A DNA stretch of 64,000 bases from Actinobacteria bacterium IMCC19121 (GCA_002284895.1 CP015605.1:434001-498000); one strand, 5' to 3'. Counted from the first letter of the stretch, positions 1 through 9,008 are shown. Notes: a model not told the origin generated them from the letters alone. Program-made: numbers and translations.

Positions 1-911
1 CTGGCGCTGTCGCAACAGTTACAGCAACACTGGCTAAGCCAGTTATTGCTGCTGGTTCAACTGCTACAGCAGGAGTAATCACAATAGTTGCTAAGGATGC
101 AAACGGAAACGGAGTATCTGGAACAACGCTTTATGCAGTTTCATCAGGTTCATCAATTGTTAGTACATCTGTTACAACTGGCTCAGCTGGTGCGGCTTCA
201 ATTAGCCTCGTCGGTAAGGTAGCTGGAACTAACACTGTAACTATTCAGAACGTTGCAGCTGGATCAACTGCTACTATTTCAGCAGCAGCTCTTTCAGTAC
301 GCGTTGGTTCAAATGTTGAATCTTCAGTAACAATGAAACTTGACAAGGAAACATATGCTCCAGGTGATCAAGCTACTGTAACTGTAACTATCAAGGATGC
401 AGCTGGAAATGCTGTTGTTGATGGTACATACGCTGCATTCGCAGCAGATGTAACAAGTACTCGCGCAATGTCTGCTGGTACATTGCCTACAGCTTCAATC
501 ACTGTTGGATCAACAGTAGGTGTAAAGACCTACGTAGTTAACGTTCCTAACTCAGAAGGTGCTTTCACAATCTCAGCACTTCCTGGAGCAGGAATGTTAG
601 GAGCAGGTTCTGCAGTTGCAATCTCAGCAACAGCAACTGTTACACCTTCAGCAGCAACTACTGCAGCAAATGAGGTAGCGCAAGCTGCAGCAGATGCAGC
701 AGCAGAAGCAACTGATGCAGCAAATGCAGCAACTGATGCAGCAAATGCAGCAGCAGAAGCAGCAGATGCAGCAACAGCAGCAGCACAAGATGCCGCTGAT
801 GCAGTTGCGGCTTTGAGTACTCAGGTTGCATCGCTAATCGCGGGTCTAAAGGCCCAATTGACGGCGTTAACAAACCTAGTAATCAAGATCCAGAAGAAGG
901 TAAAGGCTTAA
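1..911 (+). CDS. Secreted surface protein, Ig-like repeats and Ala-rich coiled coil (5' end outside window)
   Basis: The reading frame is open from base 3 without a plausible start, so this is the C-terminal ~303 residues of a longer protein. It is rich in Thr, Ser, Ala, Val and Gly and shows at least two bacterial Ig-like segments with the K-D-A-x-G-N strand signature (IVAKDANGNGV near the left edge, TIKDAAGNAVVDG about 100 residues later). The last ~80 residues are an Ala/Asp/Glu-rich heptad-like helix encoded by imperfect gca-rich repeats (about 660-800), ending in a basic tail IQKKVKA. This resembles S-layer-like proteins of freshwater actinobacteria, though no family can be named with certainty. 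It lacks the two-cysteine C-terminal module seen in the 23-46 kb proteins. A strong terminator follows directly. Confidence 0.75.
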   Translation, partial: GAVATVTATLAKPVIAAGSTATAGVITIVAKDANGNGVSGTTLYAVSSGSSIVSTSVTTGSAGAASISLVGKVAGTNTVTIQNVAAGSTATISAAALSVRVGSNVESSVTMKLDKETYAPGDQATVTVTIKDAAGNAVVDGTYAAFAADVTSTRAMSAGTLPTASITVGSTVGVKTYVVNVPNSEGAFTISALPGAGMLGAGSAVAISATATVTPSAATTAANEVAQAAADAAAEATDAANAATDAANAAAEAADAATAAAQDAADAVAALSTQVASLIAGLKAQLTALTNLVIKIQKKVKA

Positions 912-943
912 AGAGCCCCCTTTGATCTGATAAAGATCTAGAA

Positions 944-990
944 CCGAAACCCGGTTCCCTCTTCGGAGGGGGCCGGGTTTCGGCCTTTCT
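944..990 (+). terminator. Rho-independent terminator after the surface protein gene
   Basis: A perfect 11-bp stem (944-954 with 973-983) encloses a second 5-bp stem (957-961 with 966-970) closed by a C(TTCG)G tetraloop, followed by a short pyrimidine/T-rich tail. This is typical of a highly expressed gene. Confidence 0.9.
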
Positions 991-1004
991 AGGCAATAGT
1001 TAAG

Positions 1005-1010
1005 TAGGCT
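1005..1010 (+). promoter_or_regulatory. -10 hexamer TAGGCT, leaderless start
   Basis: TAGGCT lies 7 nt before the ATG at 1018 and there is no Shine-Dalgarno sequence, so a leaderless transcript is expected. Confidence 0.5.
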
Positions 1011-1017
1011 TGTCATT

Positions 1018-2706
1018 ATGTTGGAAACAAGAAGCAAGCAAATATTAGGCACCCTCATATTGGTTGCAGTAACTGCGATCACATTAGTTGTTGCGCCATA
1101 TACCTTGATAGACCCCATGGCCTTACCCAAATTAGTAGTTTTAGCATTTCTTGCAATAGTTACACTTTCTCTTATCGCTCCTGCATTAAAGAATTTGTTT
1201 AAATCAAATTACAAAACGTTAGCCATGATGAGTGCTTTATTTGTTTTTCAGATAGTTCTCGTGATGCTATTTTCAGGAGCAAATATCACCGCGCAGTTTC
1301 TTGGTACATACCAGCGTCAAACTGGCGCACTTACTTATATCTGCCTAGCACTCCTCATGCTTAGCGCATCATTCGTCTCCGATAGTGACTTTATAAAGAG
1401 ATTTATACGTATTACTTTAATAGTTGGCGTTATCCTAATTATCTATGGGAATTTTCAATATTTTGGGCTTGAACCCTTCCCATATGTTAATGCCTACACT
1501 GTAAATGCTCCGATTGGAACATTTGGTAATCCAAACTTTCAATCAGCTTTCATGGGCATGATTGCTGTTGTTTCTTTCACAATGGTGTTGAACAAGTCCT
1601 ATAAGAACTCAATGAGGGTTGTGCTGGCGCTTGCTGGCGTTGCTTCTTTGATTGTCGTTTATGAAACCCTATCAAAACAGGGTTTCTTAAACTTTACCGC
1701 AGGATTTGGTGCAGTAATCATTCTCTGGCTGTTTATGATAAAGCGGAAGTCTTTGGCATTAGCAGCTTCTTGTCTTGGTGCAATAGGAACGGTTTTTACT
1801 TTTCTAGGCTTAATTAACACTGGCCCCTTAGCAAGTTTTCTATTCAAAAGCTCACTTGAAGCACGAGGGTGTTATTGGCGCGCTGGGATGAAAATGGTAG
1901 TAGATCATCCATTTTTTGGGGTTGGAATGGATGGGTTTGGGAATTGGTTTGCACGCGTTCGACTAGCGGATTGTGCCGCTAAATTCTCTACTTGGTCGAA
2001 CTCTGCTCACAATGTCTTTTTAGACATTGGGAGTAGTGGGGGTTTTATCTTGTTGGCTATTTACCTCGCCATCTTTGTGTTAGTCGTTGTTTCAATCACT
2101 AGGATTGTCAATCGAAGCACCGGATTCGACGTCTACTTTGTAGCATTAGTTGGTGCATGGGTTGCATATCAAGCGCAGGCATTTATTAGTGTTAATCAAA
2201 TTGGATTAGCAATTTGGGCATGGGTTTTGTCAGGCCTAATTATTGGCTATGAGATAAATACGAGAGTGAAAGAAGCAGAGCAATCGGTGCCAGTAAAGGC
2301 CAAGCAACACTCTAAAAAAGGGAAGAGCCAAACCCAGTCTCTATCTTCAGGGGTTGTAATTTCTTTGTTTGTCGGGGTTTTAGTTGGAGTGATTGTTGCT
2401 GGACCAATGTATTTTTCTAACTCTCGCTTCTATGCAGCAATGAAAGCAAATAACTTTGCAGGCGTTGAATCGGCAGCTTATCTAAAACCCCAAGATGAGA
2501 GAAGATTGTTCATGCTGGCAGGTATTTACCGTAATGCCAAAATGGATGCCAAAGCAGTAGAGGTCTTAAGAGAATCAACAGTAACTTATCCAGATTCACT
2601 TGATATGTGGACTTTATGGTTAACGATTCCTACCGCTACACCAAGTGATATCGCCTACGCGAAGGCTCAATTGAAGCGTTTAGATCCATTTAAACCAGAT
2701 CTCTAG
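1018..2706 (+). CDS. O-antigen ligase/polymerase-like membrane protein (Wzy_C)
   Basis: A 562-residue polytopic membrane protein with about a dozen hydrophobic segments. The central part has the Wzy_C/O-antigen-ligase signature: R-G-C-Y-W-R-A-G ... DHPFFGVGMDGFGNWF, then a periplasmic loop with NSAHNVFLDIGSSGG (His near residue 331). That family joins or polymerises lipid-linked glycan units on the outer face of the membrane. A basic linker (~residues 425-440) and one more TM segment lead to a soluble ~75-residue C-terminal region that looks TPR-like. It stands first in a run of membrane proteins likely to act in surface polysaccharide assembly. The glycan is unknown; the ligase-fold call is good, the exact reaction is not. 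Confidence 0.8.
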   Translation: MLETRSKQILGTLILVAVTAITLVVAPYTLIDPMALPKLVVLAFLAIVTLSLIAPALKNLFKSNYKTLAMMSALFVFQIVLVMLFSGANITAQFLGTYQRQTGALTYICLALLMLSASFVSDSDFIKRFIRITLIVGVILIIYGNFQYFGLEPFPYVNAYTVNAPIGTFGNPNFQSAFMGMIAVVSFTMVLNKSYKNSMRVVLALAGVASLIVVYETLSKQGFLNFTAGFGAVIILWLFMIKRKSLALAASCLGAIGTVFTFLGLINTGPLASFLFKSSLEARGCYWRAGMKMVVDHPFFGVGMDGFGNWFARVRLADCAAKFSTWSNSAHNVFLDIGSSGGFILLAIYLAIFVLVVVSITRIVNRSTGFDVYFVALVGAWVAYQAQAFISVNQIGLAIWAWVLSGLIIGYEINTRVKEAEQSVPVKAKQHSKKGKSQTQSLSSGVVISLFVGVLVGVIVAGPMYFSNSRFYAAMKANNFAGVESAAYLKPQDERRLFMLAGIYRNAKMDAKAVEVLRESTVTYPDSLDMWTLWLTIPTATPSDIAYAKAQLKRLDPFKPDL

Positions 2707-2819
2707 GGAGTTTGGCCTAAAACATAAAAAGCAAGCAAGAATTAACCGGAGAATGCGGGTTTGCTTGTATTGGATTCGGTAATCTTTGCACGTAGGTAAT
2801 CCCTTTATTGGAGGCTGGA

Positions 2820-4871
2820 ATGCAGATCATTGTTGGGATGGCACTTGGCATCTTTGTTGCGCTGATTGTGGCTGGATTTCCAATTGCCTACATGGTGGCC
2901 AGCAGGATGAGCCAGGAAATATACCTACGCTTCCCGTTTCTATTAGGAGCCGCTCTACTATTTGGATTTTCTCTATCTGCCTTTTCAGCTGTTATTTCTT
3001 ATGGCACTTTAGGTATTGATACCTATCCTCTAGTTTTTGGCGCTTTCATCTTGCTGTCGTGGCTTCTTCTTGTACCCATGCTCAAGCGATGGAAGTTCAA
3101 GTTCTCAGTTAAGTTTCTAAAGTTAGATCTGCTTTTACTCACCCCAACGTTGTGGGCATTCTTTCTTGTGCGCAACTACTGGGTGAGTCTTACCGAACCA
3201 ATTGTTCGTGCTGGAATTGGACCTGACACAAGCCAAAACCTGATGGCGGCAATTAGTGCAAGAACTTTAGGGAGCACGTGGTCCGAGCAAGCTAGTAATG
3301 TCAAAGCAGTTCTTGGACAGAGTTCGCTTCGCGATAGCGTCTATGAAATGTTCCGTAATCCCTCCTTCAGAGATCAAGCAGGATTTGACTACCTTGTCCT
3401 TGGTTCACGGTGGGGATTATCAGTTCCTTATTCTCAAGTCATACGATTCTTTGGGCCACATGCAAGTCTGTGGGAGCCAGGAATTGTGTTGTTGGTTTCA
3501 TTACTCACCTTGGCCACAATGGCATTTGGTCTGTTTACAGTTTTCTCTAAGTCTTCAACTGCAGCAACGGTAACATCAATAATTTGTATTTCAAATGCGG
3601 CATTGATTGTGCAGTTCTTTAACGGCGGATTATCACAGGTGTGGTCACTAGCGGGCATTATGGGTATCTTTACCACTCTGGCCCTTGTGATTCTAAGAAG
3701 GAGATCAGAACAAAGCTTCTCCCTAAAAGTTGTTGGCCTGTTTGGTTTTGCTTCTTGGCTTATTCTTTATGCAACCTATGTGGATGCAGCAATCATTTTG
3801 GCTATGTTTATCGTCATTTCTATGCCTGTGTACTACTTCATTAACCGGGCAGTCTTTAACGATGTTTTGAAGGTCTTTGTCTTAAGTGGTTTGGCAGTTT
3901 TGGTAGCTGCCCCAGTCCTTACCTACGCAACAATCATCACCTTCGATTTGAGATTACAAGCAGCCCAAGGCACAGGAACAGCATCAACACTCTGGCCATT
4001 TCCTTCAGAATCACTTGGTTTTGTCGATGTCTTTAGTCAGACAAATGCGGTCAGATCTCCAGAAACTGGTTTAGTTGCCTTCGTCATCACTGCAAGTATT
4101 GTGTGGTTACTCGTCAAGAGAGTGACTAAACGTAATCTAGATGCAGATTTAGCAGCGCTTGGTATTACTGGACTTCTAACTATGTTAGTTGGATTTGTCT
4201 TGTCGTATGCAGGCAGATTACACACCCCATACATCTACTCCAAGATTTCAGTCTATGTAGCCCCAATAGTTGTAATTGCCTTTATTGCAATCCTGCAAGC
4301 AGCTAAACAAACAGGCTCTAAGAAATCTTCACATAAGCAAGGCAATGCTGGCAAAAATGCCTCTCTTGGTTATCAGAGCGTTTTAATCTCTCTAGCCATC
4401 GTCACGGCGGTTTCTAGCTTTAATGCCACGAATAATAATGCCAAGCAAAGTGGTGTTATTTCCTATTCATTTGCAGGCCTGATGCAAGATGAGCAAGCTC
4501 AAAAGGTTTTGTCAGAAAATAACTATTTGGTTACATACATCGCAGATGCTAACTACCTAGGCATCTTTGCTGATGTGCACTGGATATCAAAGGCACCTAA
4601 TGACATGATTCTTAAAGATCGCCTGGATGTCCCATTACGCGTTCTTTGTTATTCCTATGATGGAAATTGTAAGCCGGCAACTCCTCGCATCTCTGATCCA
4701 GTATTGGAAAAATACGGCCTTATTCAATATGAGAGTCCTTATACAACCCGAGAGTTTGCAGCTTTCACACCACGTGAGCGTTATGCAGCCAATTTCAATG
4801 CCACTGGGCAAGCACCATTTGAGATCCCTGAAAGATTCATTGGAGGAAATCCTTATTACAACCAAAACTAA
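2820..4871 (+). CDS. Large polytopic membrane protein, GT-C-like
   Basis: A 683-residue protein with many membrane segments and an extracytoplasmic C-terminal region. An in-frame TTG lies at 2808, but GGAGG at 2810-2814 sits 5 nt before ATG 2820, so the ATG is preferred. The first large loop has G-P-D-T-S-Q-N-L-M-A-A (Asp near residue 136) followed by a T-L-G. A comparable Asp ... TLG stretch occurs in the protein at 14118. Acidic residues in the first external loop are typical of GT-C glycosyltransferases using polyprenyl-linked sugars. Assignment to GT-C is inference, as no family could be named. It lies about 110 nt after the O-antigen-ligase-like gene and overlaps the next gene. Confidence 0.65.
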   Translation: MQIIVGMALGIFVALIVAGFPIAYMVASRMSQEIYLRFPFLLGAALLFGFSLSAFSAVISYGTLGIDTYPLVFGAFILLSWLLLVPMLKRWKFKFSVKFLKLDLLLLTPTLWAFFLVRNYWVSLTEPIVRAGIGPDTSQNLMAAISARTLGSTWSEQASNVKAVLGQSSLRDSVYEMFRNPSFRDQAGFDYLVLGSRWGLSVPYSQVIRFFGPHASLWEPGIVLLVSLLTLATMAFGLFTVFSKSSTAATVTSIICISNAALIVQFFNGGLSQVWSLAGIMGIFTTLALVILRRRSEQSFSLKVVGLFGFASWLILYATYVDAAIILAMFIVISMPVYYFINRAVFNDVLKVFVLSGLAVLVAAPVLTYATIITFDLRLQAAQGTGTASTLWPFPSESLGFVDVFSQTNAVRSPETGLVAFVITASIVWLLVKRVTKRNLDADLAALGITGLLTMLVGFVLSYAGRLHTPYIYSKISVYVAPIVVIAFIAILQAAKQTGSKKSSHKQGNAGKNASLGYQSVLISLAIVTAVSSFNATNNNAKQSGVISYSFAGLMQDEQAQKVLSENNYLVTYIADANYLGIFADVHWISKAPNDMILKDRLDVPLRVLCYSYDGNCKPATPRISDPVLEKYGLIQYESPYTTREFAAFTPRERYAANFNATGQAPFEIPERFIGGNPYYNQN

Positions 4872-6810
4872 GCGCGGTGCTGGATATGTCGCGAAAAATC
4901 TAACAATAGGTGATTTCTTCATACAGGCCGTTGGAGCTGTTGCACTCTTTGCTGTTACTGCCTGGGTAGTTACAGGACTATCAACTAGAACTGAAAGCTC
5001 AGATAAATTGACCTATGTTTTCTCTGGAATAGGTGCAATGGCTTTTGGTTTGTATTTCCTCAAGAACAGACCACCTGCCGGTGTCCAAACCGCTCTGAGT
5101 TTTCTGGCTATTGCCACTGTTCTAACTGGAATCGGAATCGTTGAACACAAAGAGATGTCCAAAGAACACCCTATGGGCTTTGGCTGGGCAGTACTTGCAC
5201 TTACTTTCTTCTTACTGCCACTAGTGCATTACTTATTAAGTAAACAAAAATTGAGTTCGTGGATCAAAATTGCTACCTGGCTGCCGGCCATCTTTGTTCT
5301 CTACTGTGTGGTGCTAGCGTTTTGGCAGACTCGAACAACATTAATCGAATCTGGTCACTCAGAGTATGTGCTGAATGAAATTTGGAGCCCAGCTGCTGGA
5401 TATAACTCATATCAAAGCTTTGTGCCCCAGTACACCTTCTTACTCGGTTGGCTGGTTAAGCCAATCTTGGTATCGATGGGTGCAATAAGCGGTACTAATT
5501 TCTTAGTTTTATTACTGACTGCTTTTGGCTTTGCATGCATCGGACTCATGACCTGGCTCTCGCGCCGTGCTTGGCCTGAACTACCATGGCCGCTTTTGTT
5601 ATTTGCAATTCTCTCCTTCTGCACCCCAACACCTGGATGGAACCGCATAAGTTTCATTGGCCCAGCTAGCACATTGCTTTCAGGCCCAGCCCTTCGCGTT
5701 TTTGGCGGCATGATTGTTGGAGCAATAACCATCGTTGTGGCCCTCAAAGTGCTCAATGGAAAAGCTCCTAAATGGCAGTTATTAATGCCTGGTGTGGCCT
5801 CTGCTTTTGTGGTGTGGAACAACTTAGATTTTGGTTTAGCTGCAACAGTTGCATCATTTATTGTCTTTGCAGCAGCAGGTGCCGTGAGTGAAAAGGGCAA
5901 GTTAGCCTTTCTTTGGCATGCTGCAGGTGGCTTAATTGGTCATGTTGGCATCTATGCATACTTGGCATCCCAAGGCGCAGTGCCTGATTGGTCGCTCTTT
6001 GGTTGGTTTGCCCGCCAATTTGGTGGTGGCTTTGGATCAGTGCTCATTGAAATGCCTGGTCCTGTAAACCTGGATTTCCCATTAATGATGGGAACAGCAG
6101 CAACTGGATTCTATTTCCTACTTAAGTATGCAAATAAATCTGAAGATGTGCTCACAAACTCACGAAACAATGTTTCGACGCTCACAGCGTTTTACTTTGG
6201 TTCATTTTGTACCTTTGCACTGCCTTACTACGTGAACCGTTCATATCACGCTGGACAGATGTCTATTCTCTATATTCCATTAGCTGTTGCATTAATTGCG
6301 ATCATTGGTCTGGTCAAGAGAAACTCATCTGCAGCTAATGGAAAGCAAATGGTTGGCTATTTTCCTACATTGATCTTGGCATTTATGATGGCAACAGTGT
6401 TCTTGATTCCAAACCCAACTATGGAACTCAGTAGAATTCAAGGTGGTAATCCCAACGGAACCTTCCCTCGGCCTCCTTTGGTTGCAGCAATCGACATGAT
6501 GCCAGCTGCTCAAAAGTATGCTGCTGCTAACAATCTCTCAGTTGGCTTCTATGGTGAGGGCGGTAATTTTGTTCATGCGCTCAATGGCATGGCATCTGCC
6601 AACATCTTTAACTCTCCTCTAGATATGTTCCAGAGCAACGCTTCAGTCCAACTCTCCTGCAAGCATCTTTTAGATTCAAAACTGCAGCTACTTGTGATGA
6701 CCGAGTCGGCCCGACAAACCTTTGCCTGGAAAGATGGCTCACTGTGTGAAGGACTCTTTGTGCAAGAAGATGTCCCTGGCGTTGGAATCCTGGGTGTGAG
6801 AAAGAAATAG
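4855..6810 (+). CDS. Large polytopic membrane protein, GT-C-like, probable ATT start
   Basis: About 651 residues with a dozen or more TM segments, then an extracytoplasmic C-terminal region. The frame is open further upstream, with an ATG at 4627, but that part is merely a shifted reading of the preceding gene. The first protein-like residues start around 4855. There is no ATG, GTG or TTG there; a good ribosome site TGGAGG (4841-4846) is placed 8 nt before an ATT codon (4855), inside the last codons of the previous gene. The next in-frame ATG would remove the first TM helix. Function is probably in surface glycan synthesis, by its neighbours and topology; no catalytic motif is certain. Confidence 0.6.
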   Translation: MTTKTKRGAGYVAKNLTIGDFFIQAVGAVALFAVTAWVVTGLSTRTESSDKLTYVFSGIGAMAFGLYFLKNRPPAGVQTALSFLAIATVLTGIGIVEHKEMSKEHPMGFGWAVLALTFFLLPLVHYLLSKQKLSSWIKIATWLPAIFVLYCVVLAFWQTRTTLIESGHSEYVLNEIWSPAAGYNSYQSFVPQYTFLLGWLVKPILVSMGAISGTNFLVLLLTAFGFACIGLMTWLSRRAWPELPWPLLLFAILSFCTPTPGWNRISFIGPASTLLSGPALRVFGGMIVGAITIVVALKVLNGKAPKWQLLMPGVASAFVVWNNLDFGLAATVASFIVFAAAGAVSEKGKLAFLWHAAGGLIGHVGIYAYLASQGAVPDWSLFGWFARQFGGGFGSVLIEMPGPVNLDFPLMMGTAATGFYFLLKYANKSEDVLTNSRNNVSTLTAFYFGSFCTFALPYYVNRSYHAGQMSILYIPLAVALIAIIGLVKRNSSAANGKQMVGYFPTLILAFMMATVFLIPNPTMELSRIQGGNPNGTFPRPPLVAAIDMMPAAQKYAAANNLSVGFYGEGGNFVHALNGMASANIFNSPLDMFQSNASVQLSCKHLLDSKLQLLVMTESARQTFAWKDGSLCEGLFVQEDVPGVGILGVRKK

Positions 6811-6882
6811 ATCACTCTGGCACGTGGTAGATATGCGGGTTATAGGTAGTGAGTCATAACCTCTGCCGGCACACCGCTATCC

Positions 6883-6899
6883 CTCAGGTGGTTCTCAGG
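6883..6899 (+). promoter_or_regulatory. Direct repeat CTCAGG-N5-CTCAGG (possible response-regulator site)
   Basis: Two CTCAGG units with an 11-bp period lie just before the ferric-reductase-like gene. The same arrangement of CTCAG units precedes the FMN-binding gene at 8932. One helical turn between direct repeats is typical of OmpR/PhoB-type regulators. A -10-like TCTAAT (6909-6914) follows, 6 nt before the ATG. Confidence 0.45.
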
Positions 6900-6920
6900 T
6901 TTATGGGCTCTAATTAAGCC

Positions 6921-8273
6921 ATGACTCAGCCGACCCGCATTTATAAGCACTCATCGGTTGGCACTGACTGGGCCGCACTTCTTCTCGGCGCAGGTCTTGG
7001 TTTAACTCTGGCGCTGCAGTTAACGACTGTGCGCAAAAGTGATTTCACTTCCCTGTATGCATCCATAGCATCTTTCTCACGGCTATCAGCGTTAGTAGGC
7101 ACATATCTAGCAATTGTTGGCATCTTTTTAGTGGCACGTATTCCGTGGGTGGAGCGGGGAGTGGGCCATGATCGATTGGTTACTTGGCACCGCAACTTAG
7201 GTCCGTGGTCACTCTATGGCATCGGTGCACATGTTTTATTTATTATTTTATCTTTTGCAGGACAAGATTCAATCCCGCTCTATAAAGAATTGTGGCGCAT
7301 GCTCAATCAATTTGAGTGGATGTGGTTTGCCCTGGCTGGGTTTATCTTAATGATTTTAGCTGGTGTTACCTCTTACAAAAAAGCTAGAGCAAAGATGAGC
7401 TATGAGACGTGGTGGATTATCCATGTTTACACATACATCGCTGTTGCCGCATCCTTTATGCACCAAGTGGTTAATGGTCAGATGTTTATTGGTCATCCAC
7501 TCAACCGTGCTTACTGGACTGCTTTGTATGTCTTGATGGCATGTGCCATTGTGTATTGGCGCATTGGTGTGCCACTGGTGAGATCACTTAAAGTAAACCT
7601 GAAGGTTGAAAAGGTAATAGTGGAAGGTCCTGGAGTTATCTCAGTAATCATGAAGGGCCGTAATCTTCACAAGCTGGGCGCCCAAGGTGGTCAGTTCTTT
7701 GGGTGGCGCTTTTTAGCACGTGGGCACTTCTTAATGTCACATCCCTACTCTTTATCTGCTGCTCCTACCGAGCATCTGATGCGCATTACTGTTAAGGATT
7801 TAGGCGATCACTCACGCTCACTTGCCTTTATGAAGCCTGGCACACGCGTATTTGTTGAAGGTCCTTATGGTGCTTTCACTGCAGGGCGCTCAACGCGCCC
7901 CCATGTGGTTTTAGTAGGTGGTGGTGTGGGAATTACGCCTATTAGAGCGATTATGGAAGAGCTAAGTGGCGGCGTGCAGATGGATGTAATTTTTAGAGCA
8001 TCTAAAGAAGAAGATTTAGTACTAAGAGATGAGTTGGATTACTTAGCCTTTAACAGTGGTGGATCTATTCGTATTCACTATCTTGTGGGACCAAGAAAGA
8101 ACCATCCAATGGATGCACGTTCAATGAAGCGCTTAGTGCCACAGTTTGCTGATTCTGATGTTTATATCTGTGGCCCAGAGCCGTTGGTGAGCGCAGTGAG
8201 AAGTGCCTTTGAAGATGTGGGTGGGCCTAAAAACAGATTCCATGACGAGGCCTTTGCTTTCCACCGCGAATAA
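6921..8273 (+). CDS. Ferric-reductase-like flavocytochrome (haem b membrane domain plus FAD/NAD(P) domain)
   Basis: 450 residues. The N-terminal half has about six TM helices with two pairs of histidines, H90/H104 and H168/H181, spaced 13-14 residues apart as in bis-haem ferric reductase/NOX-type cores. The C-terminal half is a ferredoxin-reductase module: H-P-Y-S-L-S-A-A for FAD binding, a glycine-rich V-G-G-G-V-G-I-T-P for NAD(P)H and a C-G-P-E near the end. It would pass electrons from cytosolic NAD(P)H across the membrane. The FMN-binding protein and ApbE encoded downstream suggest a covalently flavinylated extracytoplasmic acceptor. It begins at a likely leaderless ATG. Confidence 0.88.
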   Translation: MTQPTRIYKHSSVGTDWAALLLGAGLGLTLALQLTTVRKSDFTSLYASIASFSRLSALVGTYLAIVGIFLVARIPWVERGVGHDRLVTWHRNLGPWSLYGIGAHVLFIILSFAGQDSIPLYKELWRMLNQFEWMWFALAGFILMILAGVTSYKKARAKMSYETWWIIHVYTYIAVAASFMHQVVNGQMFIGHPLNRAYWTALYVLMACAIVYWRIGVPLVRSLKVNLKVEKVIVEGPGVISVIMKGRNLHKLGAQGGQFFGWRFLARGHFLMSHPYSLSAAPTEHLMRITVKDLGDHSRSLAFMKPGTRVFVEGPYGAFTAGRSTRPHVVLVGGGVGITPIRAIMEELSGGVQMDVIFRASKEEDLVLRDELDYLAFNSGGSIRIHYLVGPRKNHPMDARSMKRLVPQFADSDVYICGPEPLVSAVRSAFEDVGGPKNRFHDEAFAFHRE

Positions 8274-8342
8274 TTCAAGCACTTATCCACAGAACACCTT
8301 TTAATTATGGGGTACACAATTATCGCTGTCGGTGGTAGCCTT

Positions 8343-8348
8343 TAGATT
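8343..8348 (+). promoter_or_regulatory. -10 hexamer TAGATT, leaderless start
   Basis: TAGATT lies 6 nt before the ATG at 8355, giving the toxin-like/RHH pair its own promoter separate from the flavocytochrome gene. Confidence 0.45.
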
Positions 8349-8354
8349 GCCGAA

Positions 8355-8609
8355 ATGGAAATTCGGTTTGCACAATCGGCGCGAAAGCACCGCATTGGTA
8401 AGGCTCGAGTGAATTATGTGATGGAAAATAACTCCTACACAGTCATTAGTAGCCAAGATAGCGAAAAGATTCAATGGGTATGGATTGCAAAGGATGATCG
8501 AGGGCTTGAGCTAGAGATAGTTGCGGTGGTTCTTGAACAATACTTGCTAATAACCCACGTTATGCCCACTAGTTTGAGGAGGAGGAAAAAGAATTGGCAA
8601 CAAAAGTGA
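8355..8609 (+). CDS. Small toxin-like protein paired with an RHH regulator
   Basis: 84 residues, basic at both ends, with the core S-A-R-K-H-R-I-G-K-A-R and later D-D-R-G-L-E-L-E-I-V-A-V followed by HVMP. I know this pattern from small actinobacterial proteins encoded next to ribbon-helix-helix proteins; a BrnT or DUF4258-like RNase toxin fold is possible but not proven. Its 3' end overlaps the next gene by 16 nt, the usual arrangement of a type II toxin-antitoxin pair with the toxin first. No catalytic residue can be named safely. Confidence 0.55.
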   Translation: MEIRFAQSARKHRIGKARVNYVMENNSYTVISSQDSEKIQWVWIAKDDRGLELEIVAVVLEQYLLITHVMPTSLRRRKKNWQQK

Positions 8610-8896
8610 AGCGCAAGTACACGGTGGGCCCTGGTGTTGATCTCAGGCGCGAAGTAGTTCGCCTCAAGGATGGCACGCGCCTGACCAATACCCTGGCCGC
8701 AAAGATGGCAAAAGATGCAATCAAGCAAGCAGTGGGTAGGCCTTCATTGACTGCCAAATCAGTTGAGTCTCCACAAATTAAAGTCAGAGTGCCGGTCAAA
8801 CTAAAAAAAGCTCTGGATAAAGAGGCAAAGCGCCGGGGAGAAACTAATTCAGCGATTGTGCGAGAAGCATTAGAGAAATATCTCAAGAGCGCCTAA
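8594..8896 (+). CDS. Ribbon-helix-helix (CopG/Arc-type) antitoxin-like protein
   Basis: 100 residues. The C-terminal ~45 have the RHH pattern: a strand I-K-V-R-V-P, then helix K-K-A-L-D-K-E-A-K-R-R-G-E-T, then N-S-A-I-V-R-E-A-L-E-K-Y. The start is a TTG at 8594 with GGAGG at 8581-8585, 8 nt away and inside the preceding gene, so the two are translationally coupled. It probably binds DNA to repress its own operon and neutralises the upstream protein. This is inferred from fold and layout. Confidence 0.65.
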   Translation: MATKVKRKYTVGPGVDLRREVVRLKDGTRLTNTLAAKMAKDAIKQAVGRPSLTAKSVESPQIKVRVPVKLKKALDKEAKRRGETNSAIVREALEKYLKSA

Positions 8897-8931
8897 CTAG
8901 GGATATTTTCATTGCAGGCTCTCTGCCTGTT

Positions 8932-8947
8932 CTCAGAAACTCCTCAG
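8932..8947 (+). promoter_or_regulatory. Direct repeat CTCAG-N6-CTCAG before the FMN-binding gene
   Basis: TCTCAG and CCTCAG repeat with an 11-bp period, matching the site at 6883. A/T-rich -10-like hexamers (TATAGA-type, ~8958-8975) follow. The shared site suggests that the flavocytochrome gene and the FMN-binding/ApbE pair respond to one regulator. Confidence 0.45.
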
Positions 8948-9008
8948 ATAAATGCGGTTATATAGACCATATAGAACCTTTCAAGGGATTCGAGATTGAG
9001 GGTATGAG

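Noticed and set aside
658-873. Antisense Leu/His-rich frame opposite the Ala-rich coiled coil
   Set aside because: It is the reverse reading of gca-type repeats, low complexity with no start context; the plus-strand protein explains it.
4627-4854. N-terminal extension of the gene ending at 6810 to ATG 4627
   Set aside because: It lies fully inside the preceding gene in another frame and reads as shadow sequence; the SD near 4842 supports a later start.
8283-8291. Perfect DnaA box TTATCCACA, possible origin
   Set aside because: It is single; no cluster of boxes, no AT-rich unwinding region, and no dnaA/dnaN/gyrB nearby.
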